NCBI RefSeq assembly: GCF_000178455.1
Contig: NZ_ADNU01000023.1
Coordinates: forward strand, 1-64,000
DNA: 64,000 nucleotides
Origin: Brevibacterium mcbrellneri ATCC 49030
Lineage (GTDB): Bacteria > Actinomycetota > Actinomycetes > Actinomycetales > Brevibacteriaceae
Direction: 5' to 3'
Made by a program: the position numbers and the translations under genes. The notes below the pieces were generated by a model. The model ran no database searches, had not been told where the DNA came from, and worked only from the letters and a program-made list of their open reading frames with translations. Shown piece by piece: positions 1 through 9,568 of this stretch; positions within the stretch are counted from its first letter, which is position 1; each line of letters opens with the position of its first letter.

Positions 1-367
1 CCAAATCCGGGCGCAAATCCGGCACGTTAGGCTTGCAAGTGGTTCTAGGCACACGTCCTTTACTCTTGCCAGACACACCGGCCAGGCGCATCAGCCGAGC
101 GGTTTGTTCACGACCGATATCGATTCCGTCGCGACGAAGAGCATGCCACATCTTCCGCACACCGTAAACACCGTAATTATCTCTATGCACTGTACTAATG
201 CGTTCAACCAGCACAGCGTCACGAAGACGACGAGCACTGAGTCCACGGGCTTTGGACTGGCGATAACCACGCGAGGTGATGAACCCACCAGCCCGGCTAT
301 TCTTCAACGTCTTACAGATGAACTCGACACAGAAACGATTCCGATACTCATCAATGAACCGGATCAT
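1..367 (-). CDS. IS3-family transposase OrfB, N-terminal part (runs off the window)
   Basis: The first 122 codons of an IS3 OrfB, whose DDE (rve) integrase domain carries out transposition. Visible features are the start MIRFIDEYRNRF, a helical HTH_21-like segment, and the motif NYGVYGVRKMWHAL followed by GIDIGREQTARLMRLAGV, all diagnostic of IS3 OrfB. The DDE residues lie beyond the left edge. The ATG overlaps the orfA stop as ATGA, and orfB is in the -1 frame relative to orfA. The active transposase is therefore probably an OrfAB fusion made by -1 frameshifting, as known for the family. Confidence 0.88.
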   Translation of the reverse strand, partial: MIRFIDEYRNRFCVEFICKTLKNSRAGGFITSRGYRQSKARGLSARRLRDAVLVERISTVHRDNYGVYGVRKMWHALRRDGIDIGREQTARLMRLAGVSGKSKGRVPRTTCKPNVPDLRPDL

Positions 368-681
368 TTCCGACGTTTCGGGTCGAGTTCCGAGGCGAAA
401 AAAGCTGAGGCAGCTTTCAGCAGCTCATTCGTGTCACGCAGCTCCTGATTCTCACGGCGTAGCCTCGCGTTTTCCGCGACCAAATCCTCAGGCATTGGCT
501 CTGAGATCTTTCCAGCGCGGCGAGCCTGCTGAGTCCACTGACGAGCCGTGTGCCATGAAACCCCCAATTTAGGGGCCACTGCCTGACACGCGGCCTGCAT
601 CGACATGTTCTCTGCCAAGAAACGGTCCTCTACAAGACGGACCACACGGTCCTTCGCATCCTGATCAAATTTCCTTGGCAT
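364..681 (-). CDS. IS3-family transposase OrfA (HTH)
   Basis: A 105-residue DNA-binding subunit of the transposase. It starts MPRKFDQDAKDRVVRLV, a typical HTH_Tnp_1 helix. SWHTARQWTQQARRAG forms the recognition helix region, and a leucine-rich coiled coil (about residues 66-92, ENARLRRENQELRDTNELLK) mediates OrfA/OrfAB multimerisation in this family. It ends in the ATGA overlap with orfB. A run of six T (minus strand) about 40 bases before the stop is a possible slippage site, but it is not the classical A6G heptamer. The gene looks intact. Confidence 0.92.
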   Translation of the reverse strand: MPRKFDQDAKDRVVRLVEDRFLAENMSMQAACQAVAPKLGVSWHTARQWTQQARRAGKISEPMPEDLVAENARLRRENQELRDTNELLKAASAFFASELDPKRRK

Positions 682-736
682 GTTCCAAATTTTCCCATCT
701 ACTCAAACGGAACAAAACCTGGGACACTTCAGAGTA

Positions 737-2437
<1,701 letters not shown>

Positions 2438-2481
2438 GGAGGGTTAGCAAAACTCACACAGCACAGGTACAGTGTGATGCA

Positions 2482-2554
2482 GACTCGGGGTGCCGTTGAA
2501 GGCTGAGATCATACCCGTGAACCTGTTTGGTTAAGACCTGCGAAGGGAAGTCAG
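2482..2554 (+). promoter_or_regulatory. TPP riboswitch (THI element)
   Basis: The conserved THI-box parts appear in order: ACTCGGGGTGCC, then GGCTGAGATCATACCC, then GTGAACCTG, GGTTAAGACCTGCG and AAGGGA. These are the thiamine pyrophosphate aptamer's P2/P3 and P4/P5 arms and its closing strand. The 3' end of the aptamer (GAAGGGAAG) is also the ribosome site of thiM, and no terminator hairpin lies between aptamer and ATG. Ligand binding therefore most likely blocks translation initiation. It should control the whole thiM-thiE-thiD-tenA unit. Confidence 0.96.
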
Positions 2555-2555
2555 C

Positions 2556-3440
2556 ATGACATCTGTATCTGAAAGCCGTACTGGAAACGCTTCAGAATTC
2601 ACTCCTGCGTTTCTCACTCACATGCGTGAACTCACGCCCCTGGTGCAATGCATCACCAATACCGTGGTGCAAGAAGTTGCTGCGAACATTCTGCTCGCAT
2701 CCGGCGCCTCACCTGCCATGGTTGACCACGAAGCTGACGCAGCCGCATTCGCCAAGGTCGCCAATGGTGTGTCTGTGAACTTTGGGACCCCCAGCTCGCA
2801 CACGTACTTGTCCATTGACGCTGCCGTGCAGCAACGCACCGAGGACGGAACCACCTGGGTGCTAGACCCCGTTGGTCTGGGCGTGGCTCCGTTCCGAACC
2901 GCCCGGGTCTTCCGGGCTTTAAGCGAACGCCCCACCGTGGTGCGCGGAAACGCCTCAGAGGTGGCGGGACTTGCCGGAATGGGTCAGGGTGCCCGAGGTA
3001 TCGAAGCAGTTGACGACGTCGAATCGGCTTTGCCTGCCGCGAGTAAGATCAGCAACGAATACGGTTCCGTTGTCGCGATCTCTGGCCCCACCGACGCGAT
3101 CGTCACCACAATCGACGGCACCACCTATGTCAGCCACGTTGAAGGTGGATCCACTTACATGCCTCTCGTCGTTGGAACCGGCTGCTCCTTGGGCGCGCTC
3201 GTAGCAGGGTACGCAGGAACAGCCCACCACTTCCTCGGCGAATCAGCCACCACTGAAGAAAAACTCACCCGCTACCACCAAGCCACCGTGACCGCGCACG
3301 CACACTTCGCGGCAGCCGGTCTGCGAGCACACGAACTGGCAGACGGGCCAGGCAGCTTCAAAGTTCACTTCCTGGACCAGCTCCACGAAGTTACCGAAAC
3401 TGACCTGCACGCAATCAACGTGACTACGGAGGAACTGTGA
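2556..3440 (+). CDS. thiM: Hydroxyethylthiazole kinase
   Basis: Phosphorylates 4-methyl-5-(2-hydroxyethyl)thiazole with ATP, a thiamine salvage step. The 294-residue ribokinase-like protein shows QCITNTVVQEVAANILLA at the substrate site, the central VLDPVGLG, NASEVAGLAG, and the anion-hole motif VGTGCSLGALVAGY with the conserved Cys at 210. It lies directly behind the TPP riboswitch and overlaps thiE by four bases (GTGA). The salvage enzymes are grouped here, while no thiC or thiG is in the window. Confidence 0.96.
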   Translation: MTSVSESRTGNASEFTPAFLTHMRELTPLVQCITNTVVQEVAANILLASGASPAMVDHEADAAAFAKVANGVSVNFGTPSSHTYLSIDAAVQQRTEDGTTWVLDPVGLGVAPFRTARVFRALSERPTVVRGNASEVAGLAGMGQGARGIEAVDDVESALPAASKISNEYGSVVAISGPTDAIVTTIDGTTYVSHVEGGSTYMPLVVGTGCSLGALVAGYAGTAHHFLGESATTEEKLTRYHQATVTAHAHFAAAGLRAHELADGPGSFKVHFLDQLHEVTETDLHAINVTTEEL

Positions 3441-4138
3441 CCAACCCGCGTTTGAAAGACATCGACGGGTCTCTGTACTTCATCACCGACACCAAAATGT
3501 GCGAACAGGCGGGACGCACGGTGGCGCAAACGGTTGAGCTTGCAGTAGCCGGAGGCGCCGGAATTGTGCAAGTGCGCGACAAGCACGCCACCGACGCCAC
3601 GTTCGCCGAACTCACGCTGAGCGTTCTCGAAGCCGTCGAGAACGCCCGGAGCGCTTACAACATCACGCGCCCCGTGCCTGTTTTTGTTAACGACCGCGTC
3701 GACGTCGCAGCCAGCCTCATCAACGACGGCCACGACATCCACGTCCACGTGGGACAAGACGACACGAGCGTGCCACGTGTCCGCGAACTCATCGGCAACT
3801 CCCCGCTGATAGGCCTGTCAGCCAACACTCCGGAAGAAATCGAAGTTGCCCGCACACACGGCGACTTCGGAAACGGGGGAGTGGACCTTCTGGGCGTGGG
3901 GCCCGTATGGGACACCGCAACCAAAGAAGGCGCCCCAGCTGGGCTCGGAATCGACACGCTCAAAAACCTCACAGCCATCTCGGCGATTCCTGTCTTTGCC
4001 ATTGGCGGAATCAACGCGGAACGGGCAGCGCAACTCAAGGACACCTCGGTCTCGGGAGTGTGCGTGGTATCAGCAATCTGCCTTGCCGCAGACCCACAAG
4101 CCGAAGCGCACAAAATCTACGACGCATTTCGCAACTGA
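3437..4138 (+). CDS. thiE: Thiamine-phosphate synthase
   Basis: Joins HMP-pyrophosphate and thiazole phosphate to thiamine monophosphate. The 233-residue TIM barrel has the diphosphate-binding VQVRDKHATDATF, the NDRVDVAA segment, GLSANTPEEI, the loop VGPVWDTATKEGAPAGLG, and FAIGGINAE and VCVVSAIC at the C-terminal phosphate site. The GTG start overlaps the thiM stop. Where many ThiE proteins have NDR..VA..A.G.HLGQ, this one has HVHVGQDD, a mild change. It is cotranscribed with thiM and probably with thiD, 50 bases on. Confidence 0.95.
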   Translation: MTNPRLKDIDGSLYFITDTKMCEQAGRTVAQTVELAVAGGAGIVQVRDKHATDATFAELTLSVLEAVENARSAYNITRPVPVFVNDRVDVAASLINDGHDIHVHVGQDDTSVPRVRELIGNSPLIGLSANTPEEIEVARTHGDFGNGGVDLLGVGPVWDTATKEGAPAGLGIDTLKNLTAISAIPVFAIGGINAERAAQLKDTSVSGVCVVSAICLAADPQAEAHKIYDAFRN

Positions 4139-4188
4139 CCCTCGTGGGGGAACCCAAACCAACCACCCCACACGATAAGGAGATCGAC

Positions 4189-5043
4189 ATGTCACGACCC
4201 CCTGTCGCGTTGAGTATCGCGGGAACCGACCCCTCCGGTGGAGCAGGTGTTCATGCCGACTTAAAGACCTTTACGGCCCTGCGCGCATACGGAACTTCGG
4301 TGATTACCGCGCTGGTCGCCCAAAACACGCACGGAGTCTCCCGCGTGTACGGGATTGACACCGACTTCGTGTCTGACCAGTTTGACTCGGTGCTGACGGA
4401 CATGCCCGTGGACGCGACCAAAACTGGGATGCTGGGCACGCGGCAGCTCGTGGAAATGGTTGCAGAACGCGCCGGCCGAGGTGGTCTAGGCTTCCTCGTT
4501 GTTGACCCTGTCATGGTGGCCACCTCCGGGCACCGCTTGCTAGAAGAGGACGCCGTGGATGCCGTGCGGACGCTCATGGTGCCCGCCGCCCATGTCATCA
4601 CGCCCAACCTCCCTGAAGCTGCGTTGCTCTTAGGTGACGACGTTGAGCCCGCCCACGACCTCGACACCATGCGCTACCAGGCACGCGAACTGATCGAACG
4701 TGGCGCTCGCGGTGTGCTCGTGAAAGGAGGACACGGGGAAGGTGATGAAGTCCTCGACGTGCTGGCGCTCAACGACGGCACCGACGTCACTCTCACCGAA
4801 TACCGCCACCAGCGCATCACCACCCCCAACACCCACGGAACCGGGTGCACGCTCTCGGCTGCGATCACCGCGCTTGCTGCCCGGCAGGCGTTGGAAGGAA
4901 CCCTCGATGTTCCCGAGGTGGTCGGGACGGCCCTTGACTACCTCGCCCGCGCTTTGGAATCAGGCAAAGACTGGACACTGTCACTCGACCCCAACGGGGC
5001 CCACGGCCCCGTCGACCACATGGTCACCATCCCAACCCCATGA
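4189..5043 (+). CDS. thiD: Hydroxymethylpyrimidine / phosphomethylpyrimidine kinase
   Basis: Phosphorylates HMP and then HMP-P to HMP-PP, the pyrimidine substrate of ThiE. I use the ATG at 4189, giving 284 residues (MSRPPVALSIAGTDPSGGAG), because it has an AAGGAG site seven bases upstream and begins at the conserved nucleotide-fold strand. Motifs are DPSGGAGVHADLKTF, VVDPVMVATSGHRLL, TPNLPEAALLLG, KGGHGEGDEVLDVL and the catalytic NTHGTGCTLSAAI. An in-frame extension upstream lies within thiE and has no ribosome site. Confidence 0.95.
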   Translation: MSRPPVALSIAGTDPSGGAGVHADLKTFTALRAYGTSVITALVAQNTHGVSRVYGIDTDFVSDQFDSVLTDMPVDATKTGMLGTRQLVEMVAERAGRGGLGFLVVDPVMVATSGHRLLEEDAVDAVRTLMVPAAHVITPNLPEAALLLGDDVEPAHDLDTMRYQARELIERGARGVLVKGGHGEGDEVLDVLALNDGTDVTLTEYRHQRITTPNTHGTGCTLSAAITALAARQALEGTLDVPEVVGTALDYLARALESGKDWTLSLDPNGAHGPVDHMVTIPTP

Positions 5044-5091
5044 AGTCCCACCGACAGCCCCCTAAAACCCACCCCACTGAAAGGAACACTC

Positions 5092-5847
5092 ATGACTGCG
5101 ACGACCTCGGCCGCCGAAATTGGTCGTGAACTACGTAACCTTTACGTTGCCGGCCCCCGTACGCAAGCCCTGTGGGACTCCTGCGACGACATCATCACCG
5201 CAACCGAAAACCTCACGTACCTGCAGGAACTCGCAGCCGGTGACCTGGACGCACGCGCGTTCACCAACTACCTCATCCAGGACGAAATCTACCTAGACGG
5301 GTACGCACGCACCATGCTTCTGCTGGGGCACCGAGCCGCCACCAACGACGACATGCGGTTCTGGGCGACCTCGGCGGGAACCGCCGTTGCAGTAGAAAAC
5401 GAAATGCACGAAGCTCTGCTGGCGTCCGACGAATTCTCACACCACATTGCCGAACTCAACGACGAAAACGGCAAACCAGTCGCTTCCCCTACAACCCTGG
5501 GATACGTGTCATTCCTCATGGCAACCGCCACAACTGAACCGTACGAGGTGGGTGTGGCTGGCGTTCTCCCATGCTTCTGGGTATACGCCCACGTGGGCAA
5601 GGTGCTCACCCGTTTGGTAGGCGACGGAATGGCCACGCACCCGTACAAGCAGTGGATCGAAGAGTACGACTCAGAAGACTTCGACGCTGGCACACGTGAG
5701 GCTGTCAAGATTCTGGAACGCGAACTGGAAAACGCGCGCCCCGCAGAACGCGAAAAGATGGAAAAGACTTTCCGTCAGGCGTGCATGTATGAACTGCACT
5801 TCTGGGCGTCTGCACGTGTTGTGGAACGTTTTGAACTCGTGAAGTAA
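5092..5847 (+). CDS. tenA: TenA-family aminopyrimidine aminohydrolase (thiaminase II)
   Basis: Hydrolyses amino-HMP from degraded thiamine to HMP, feeding ThiD. The all-helical 251-residue protein shows FTNYLIQDEIYLDGYARTML near the N-terminus, the segment containing the catalytic Cys161 (GVLPCFWVYAHVG), and the glutamate-rich C-terminal helix ending CMYELHFWASA. A strong GAAAGGA site precedes the ATG. It is the last gene of the riboswitch unit and fits a salvage-only thiamine strategy for this locus. Confidence 0.93.
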   Translation: MTATTSAAEIGRELRNLYVAGPRTQALWDSCDDIITATENLTYLQELAAGDLDARAFTNYLIQDEIYLDGYARTMLLLGHRAATNDDMRFWATSAGTAVAVENEMHEALLASDEFSHHIAELNDENGKPVASPTTLGYVSFLMATATTEPYEVGVAGVLPCFWVYAHVGKVLTRLVGDGMATHPYKQWIEEYDSEDFDAGTREAVKILERELENARPAEREKMEKTFRQACMYELHFWASARVVERFELVK

Positions 5848-5927
5848 TAGTTCGCTAGAACCCCTCACTTTGCGTTGAGTTGCGCATACCATGAGTGCAA
5901 CGCAGATTTGCCAGGTCAGGAGGGTTC

Positions 5928-7073
5928 ATGAAAATCACCGGTGCGGTCTTACGCGAAATGCGTGCGCAACGCCCCTACGCGCAGTCCCGTCCCATCGACA
6001 TCACGTCAGTGGAACTGGACGAACCCGGCCCTCATGAAGTGCTCATCCGCATGACCGCAGCCGGGCTGTGCCACTCTGACCTGTCAGTGGTGGACGGCAA
6101 CCGACCTCGGCCCCTTCCCATGCTTCTTGGGCACGAAGGTGCCGGGGTCGTCGAAAAGGTGGGCGAAGGCGTCACCGAATTTACCCCCGGCGACCACGTG
6201 GTGACGGTGTTCTTGCCACGGTGCGGGCAGTGCGCCAACTGCGCGACCGACGGCAAGCTTCCATGTACGCCCGGGACCGCGTCGAACAACGCGGGCGTCT
6301 TGCCGTTTGACGGGGAAATCCGCCGGCTCAGCGAATCCGGTGACAGCACCCACCCTCGGGCTGGGCAGCCCGGCGAACCCATCAACCACCACTTAGGCGT
6401 GAGTGTGTTCGCCACCCACGCTGTTGTCAATGCTGCCTCAGTCGTCAAAGTGGGGTCCGACGTCCCGCCCCAGATCGCAGCGCCCCTAGGTTGCGCGGTT
6501 CTCACCGGGGGAGGCGCCGTGCTGAACGCGGGCAAACCTGCTCCCGGCGACGACATCATGGTCGTTGGCCTGGGCGGCGTGGGCATGGCGGCCCTACTCA
6601 CCGCGTTGAGCGTGGGGACCGAGGAAGTGATCGGTGTGGACGCCAACCCGGAAAAGTTGGAGCGTGCCCGTAAATTGGGTGCGTCCCAGGTGTACACCCC
6701 CGCCGAGGTGGCAGAAGCTGGCGTGAAAGCCCCCGTTGTGATCGAAGCAGCGGGGCACCCGAAAGCGTTTGAGACCGCGTATTCAGCCACAGCCGTGGGC
6801 GGAACCACGGTAACCGTGGGACTGCCTGCTCCGGATGCGATTTCTCAGATTCACCCGTTGACCTTAACCGCTGAAGCCCGCACCGTTGTAGGCTCGTATT
6901 TAGGGTCCGCGGTGCCATCGCGTGACATTCCTCAGTACGAACAGATGTGGCGCGAAGGGAAACTGCCTGTTGAAGAACTGGTTTCTGGAATCGTGCGCCT
7001 GGACGACATCAACGCCGCCATGGACACGCTTGCAGACGGTAAGGCTGTTCGACAGGTGGTTCTCTTCGACTGA
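5928..7073 (+). CDS. Zinc-dependent alcohol dehydrogenase (class III / mycothiol-type family)
   Basis: A 381-residue medium-chain dehydrogenase/reductase with NAD-dependent alcohol or aldehyde-adduct oxidation as the probable role. The catalytic zinc site is GLCHSD (Cys48) and GHEGAG; the structural zinc site is CGQCANC plus a fourth Cys. The Rossmann motif is VVGLGGVGMAAL. The ATG at 5928 is chosen because CAGGAGGG lies just upstream and the family begins there. Sequences of this type include S-(hydroxymethyl)mycothiol dehydrogenases and aryl-alcohol dehydrogenases, and the substrate cannot be told from sequence. It stands alone between the thiamine genes and guaB3. Confidence 0.9.
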   Translation: MKITGAVLREMRAQRPYAQSRPIDITSVELDEPGPHEVLIRMTAAGLCHSDLSVVDGNRPRPLPMLLGHEGAGVVEKVGEGVTEFTPGDHVVTVFLPRCGQCANCATDGKLPCTPGTASNNAGVLPFDGEIRRLSESGDSTHPRAGQPGEPINHHLGVSVFATHAVVNAASVVKVGSDVPPQIAAPLGCAVLTGGGAVLNAGKPAPGDDIMVVGLGGVGMAALLTALSVGTEEVIGVDANPEKLERARKLGASQVYTPAEVAEAGVKAPVVIEAAGHPKAFETAYSATAVGGTTVTVGLPAPDAISQIHPLTLTAEARTVVGSYLGSAVPSRDIPQYEQMWREGKLPVEELVSGIVRLDDINAAMDTLADGKAVRQVVLFD

Positions 7074-7093
7074 CCGTGCGATACCCTTAAAGG

Positions 7094-8212
7094 GTGAGTA
7101 ACGAAGTTGAAATTGGTCGCGGTAAGCGGGGGCGTCGCTCCTATTCTCTTGACGACGTAGCGGTGATTCCCGCTCGACGAACTCGTGACCCTCAAGACGT
7201 TTCGCTGGCATGGCAGATCGACGCCTACCACTTTGAACTCCCGTTCATTGGCGCACCCATGGATTCGGTTGTCTCACCGGCAACGGCGATTGCATTGGGC
7301 AAGTTCGGCGGGCTGGGTGTGTTGGACCTGGAAGGCTTGTGGACTCGATACGAAGACCCACAGCCGTACCTGGACGAAATCGCATCGCTTCCAGAAGACC
7401 AGGCGACCGTGCGCATGCAAGAAATCTATTCTGAACCGGTCAAAGCTGAACTCATTACGGCGCGGTTAAAGGAAATTCGTGAAGCAGGCGTGACAGTCGC
7501 TGGGGCTCTTACTCCGCAACGCACGCAAGAGTTCTGGAAGACCGTGGTCGAAGCTGGAGTTGACCTGTTTGTGATTCGCGGGACCACGGTCTCTGCGGAG
7601 CACGTCTCAAGCGAAGCTGAACCGCTCAACCTCAAACGCTTCATTTACGAACTCGACGTTCCGGTCATTGTTGGTGGTGCTGCCACCTACACGGCAAGCC
7701 TGCACCTCATGCGTACCGGAGCTGCCGGTGTTCTCGTTGGTTTTGGTGGCGGGGCCGCATCAACTACCCGCCGTACTTTGGGAATTCACGTTCCCATGGC
7801 TACCGCGATTGCCGATGTTCACGCAGCTCGCCGAGACTACATGGACGAATCGGGTGGGCGCTATGTCCACGTGATTGCTGACGGTGGTTTGGGCACATCC
7901 GGTGACATTGTGAAGGCATTTGCGATGGGTGCCGACGCCGTGATGCTCGGTTCTACCTTGTCGAGGGCAGAAGAAGCTCCGGGACAAGGGTTCCATTGGG
8001 GAGCCGAAGCTCACCACCCGCACTTGCCACGTGGCCGGCGGGTAGAGATGGGAACCGTTGCGCCACTTGAGCAGCTACTTTTTGGACCCGGCCACTCCGC
8101 AGTGGGCGAGGTCAACCTGGCTGGCGCACTGCGCCGGTCCATGGCGACCACCGGGTACTTGGACCTCAAGGAATTCCAGCGCGTCGACGTGACGGTCGCT
8201 CCGTACGTTTAA
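7094..8212 (+). CDS. guaB3: GuaB3-family IMP dehydrogenase-like protein
   Basis: A CBS-less IMPDH/GMP-reductase family barrel of 372 residues, common in Actinobacteria. It has the family start GKRGRRSYSLDDVAVIPARRT, FIGAPMDSVVSP, IADGGLGTSGDIVKAFAMGA and VMLGSTLSRAEEAPGQG. The canonical GSICTTR catalytic-loop cysteine of GuaB is missing; the corresponding loop is GFGGGAASTTRR. Its reaction is therefore uncertain. The GTG start has no separated ribosome site (AAAGGGTG abuts it), and an AT-rich box (ATACCCTTAA) lies just upstream, so the mRNA may be leaderless. Confidence 0.9.
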   Translation: MSNEVEIGRGKRGRRSYSLDDVAVIPARRTRDPQDVSLAWQIDAYHFELPFIGAPMDSVVSPATAIALGKFGGLGVLDLEGLWTRYEDPQPYLDEIASLPEDQATVRMQEIYSEPVKAELITARLKEIREAGVTVAGALTPQRTQEFWKTVVEAGVDLFVIRGTTVSAEHVSSEAEPLNLKRFIYELDVPVIVGGAATYTASLHLMRTGAAGVLVGFGGGAASTTRRTLGIHVPMATAIADVHAARRDYMDESGGRYVHVIADGGLGTSGDIVKAFAMGADAVMLGSTLSRAEEAPGQGFHWGAEAHHPHLPRGRRVEMGTVAPLEQLLFGPGHSAVGEVNLAGALRRSMATTGYLDLKEFQRVDVTVAPYV

Positions 8213-8239
8213 GAGGGTTTATAAGGGAACTGTCACTGT

Positions 8240-9049
8240 ATGTTGCGTTTGGCTTTCACGCCCAGATGGATCGGGAGGTTTGTTCTTGTTCTTGCTTTAG
8301 CAACTGCTTTTGTCTTCCTGTCCATGTGGCAGGTAGACCGCGCGCAACACAAGAACGATGTGCAAACCAGTGCGTACGCCGATGACAAAACCCCGCTGAA
8401 TGAGGTTGTTTCGGCTCAAGTTCCCATGCCGTCGCGTGACACCGACCGTCTGGTAGAAGTCAGCGGATCCTATGTTCCTGAAGCCACAGTGCTCGTTGAA
8501 GGGCGTCACCAGAACGGGCAAGCTGGTTTCTGGGTTGTCACCATGTTCACCGTTGATCACGCGCAACTGGGAGGCGGGCTCAGCGGTGATAAACCCGTTG
8601 CGATCCCTGTTGTCCGAGGTTTTACCGCTGATGAGGCGACCGCACGTAACTCGCAGGCTCCGTCAGGCACACACACGCTCGTTGCGCGGATTGGTCCCAC
8701 AGAAGCCCCCGAACCCTCTGTGGGTGACAAGGTCGTGACCACGGTTTCTACCGCGCAGCTCGTCAACTATTTTGACGTTTATTCGTATGGCGCCATGCTG
8801 TTTCCGGAACCGGATCAGCGCGCTCAAGCATCAGGGCCCGAACTCGAACACGTGACGTTCCACGCGCAAGAATCCGGCGGTTTGGATGTGCAATCAGCCT
8901 TCTACGCAGTGGAATGGCTAGTGTTTGCCGGATTCGCGTTTTATATTTGGTGGCGACTCTTGCGCGACGAATACCGCAGGCAAACAAAAGACGAGCACCA
9001 GCACTTCGTTGTTGTAAAAAAGCCAGGCCAAAAGAACCTGGACAACTAG
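8240..9049 (+). CDS. SURF1-family cytochrome oxidase assembly protein
   Basis: A 269-residue membrane protein of the SURF1 family, which helps assemble aa3-type cytochrome c oxidase. It has a TM helix at about residues 11-30, followed by the family signature WQVDRAQHKN. The large external domain contains VSGSYVPEATVLVEGR and GFWVVTMF, and a second TM lies at about 228-245 (WLVFAGFAFYIWWRLL). The tail is basic and cytoplasmic. A short hairpin (CTAGCG-CTT-CGCTAG, 9046-9060) overlaps its stop. Confidence 0.88.
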   Translation: MLRLAFTPRWIGRFVLVLALATAFVFLSMWQVDRAQHKNDVQTSAYADDKTPLNEVVSAQVPMPSRDTDRLVEVSGSYVPEATVLVEGRHQNGQAGFWVVTMFTVDHAQLGGGLSGDKPVAIPVVRGFTADEATARNSQAPSGTHTLVARIGPTEAPEPSVGDKVVTTVSTAQLVNYFDVYSYGAMLFPEPDQRAQASGPELEHVTFHAQESGGLDVQSAFYAVEWLVFAGFAFYIWWRLLRDEYRRQTKDEHQHFVVVKKPGQKNLDN

Positions 9050-9079
9050 CGCTTCGCTAGCTATTGGAGAGGACATACC

Positions 9080-9535
9080 GTGCAGGATCCGCAAGACCAG
9101 CGACCCGAGTTTGACGAACACGCGCACGACCCGGAAACCGTATTTACGGTCTCACGTTACACCTCGGCACGTAATGCGGAACGTTTCTACCGTGTCATGG
9201 CCCTCATCACGGGGACCATGCTGATGATTCTGACGCTTGAAATGATCTACAAGTACATCATTACCCCGCTCATGGGTGGTGATCCTTCAACCGCACTCCT
9301 CATTGGAAACTTCAACTTAGGAGCCGCGATCGCGATCTGCCACGGGTGGTGCTACGTGGTGTACTTGGTGGCGAGCTGGTGGCTCACCTCCTCCATGAAG
9401 TGGTCGCTACGCCGGATGCTCGTGTTGGCTCTTGCCGGTGTTGTTCCCGTCATGTCGTTTATCTGGGAACGCAAGGTACACCATGAGGTAGAACGGCGTT
9501 TAGACGAAGCTGTTGTCATTGCGCCAGCAGATTAA
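9080..9535 (+). CDS. DUF3817 membrane protein
   Basis: A 151-residue integral membrane protein with three TM segments: about residues 40-60 (VMALITGTMLMILTLEMIY), 72-95 and 107-125. The pattern FYRVMALITGTMLMIL followed by ICHGWCYVVYLVASW matches DUF3817, an actinobacterial family of unknown function often found beside guaA. The GTG start has GGAGAGGAC upstream. The acidic N-terminal tail is shared by the family. guaA starts 33 bases later and is probably cotranscribed. Confidence 0.85.
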   Translation: MQDPQDQRPEFDEHAHDPETVFTVSRYTSARNAERFYRVMALITGTMLMILTLEMIYKYIITPLMGGDPSTALLIGNFNLGAAIAICHGWCYVVYLVASWWLTSSMKWSLRRMLVLALAGVVPVMSFIWERKVHHEVERRLDEAVVIAPAD

Positions 9536-9568
9536 ATCCTCCCCGTGTTAGCTCGATAGGATAACGGT

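Larger units (their letters stand above)
1..730 (-). mobile_element. IS3-family insertion sequence, partial
   Basis: This is an IS3-type element read on the minus strand, cut by the left window edge. It holds orfA, the start of orfB in the -1 frame, and a presumed terminus on the right. The minus-strand end at about 718-726 reads TGTCCCAGG, an end typical of this family, so the boundary is placed at about 726-730. The other inverted repeat and any target duplication lie outside the window, so completeness cannot be judged. Confidence 0.8.

Noticed and set aside
3907-4188. N-terminal extension of thiD
   Set aside because: It lies within thiE in another frame; thiD's conserved start has AAGGAG at the right distance.
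9046-9060. CTAGCG-CTT-CGCTAG hairpin at the SURF1 stop
   Set aside because: A six-pair stem with no tail is too weak to call a terminator; the next gene follows within 31 bases.
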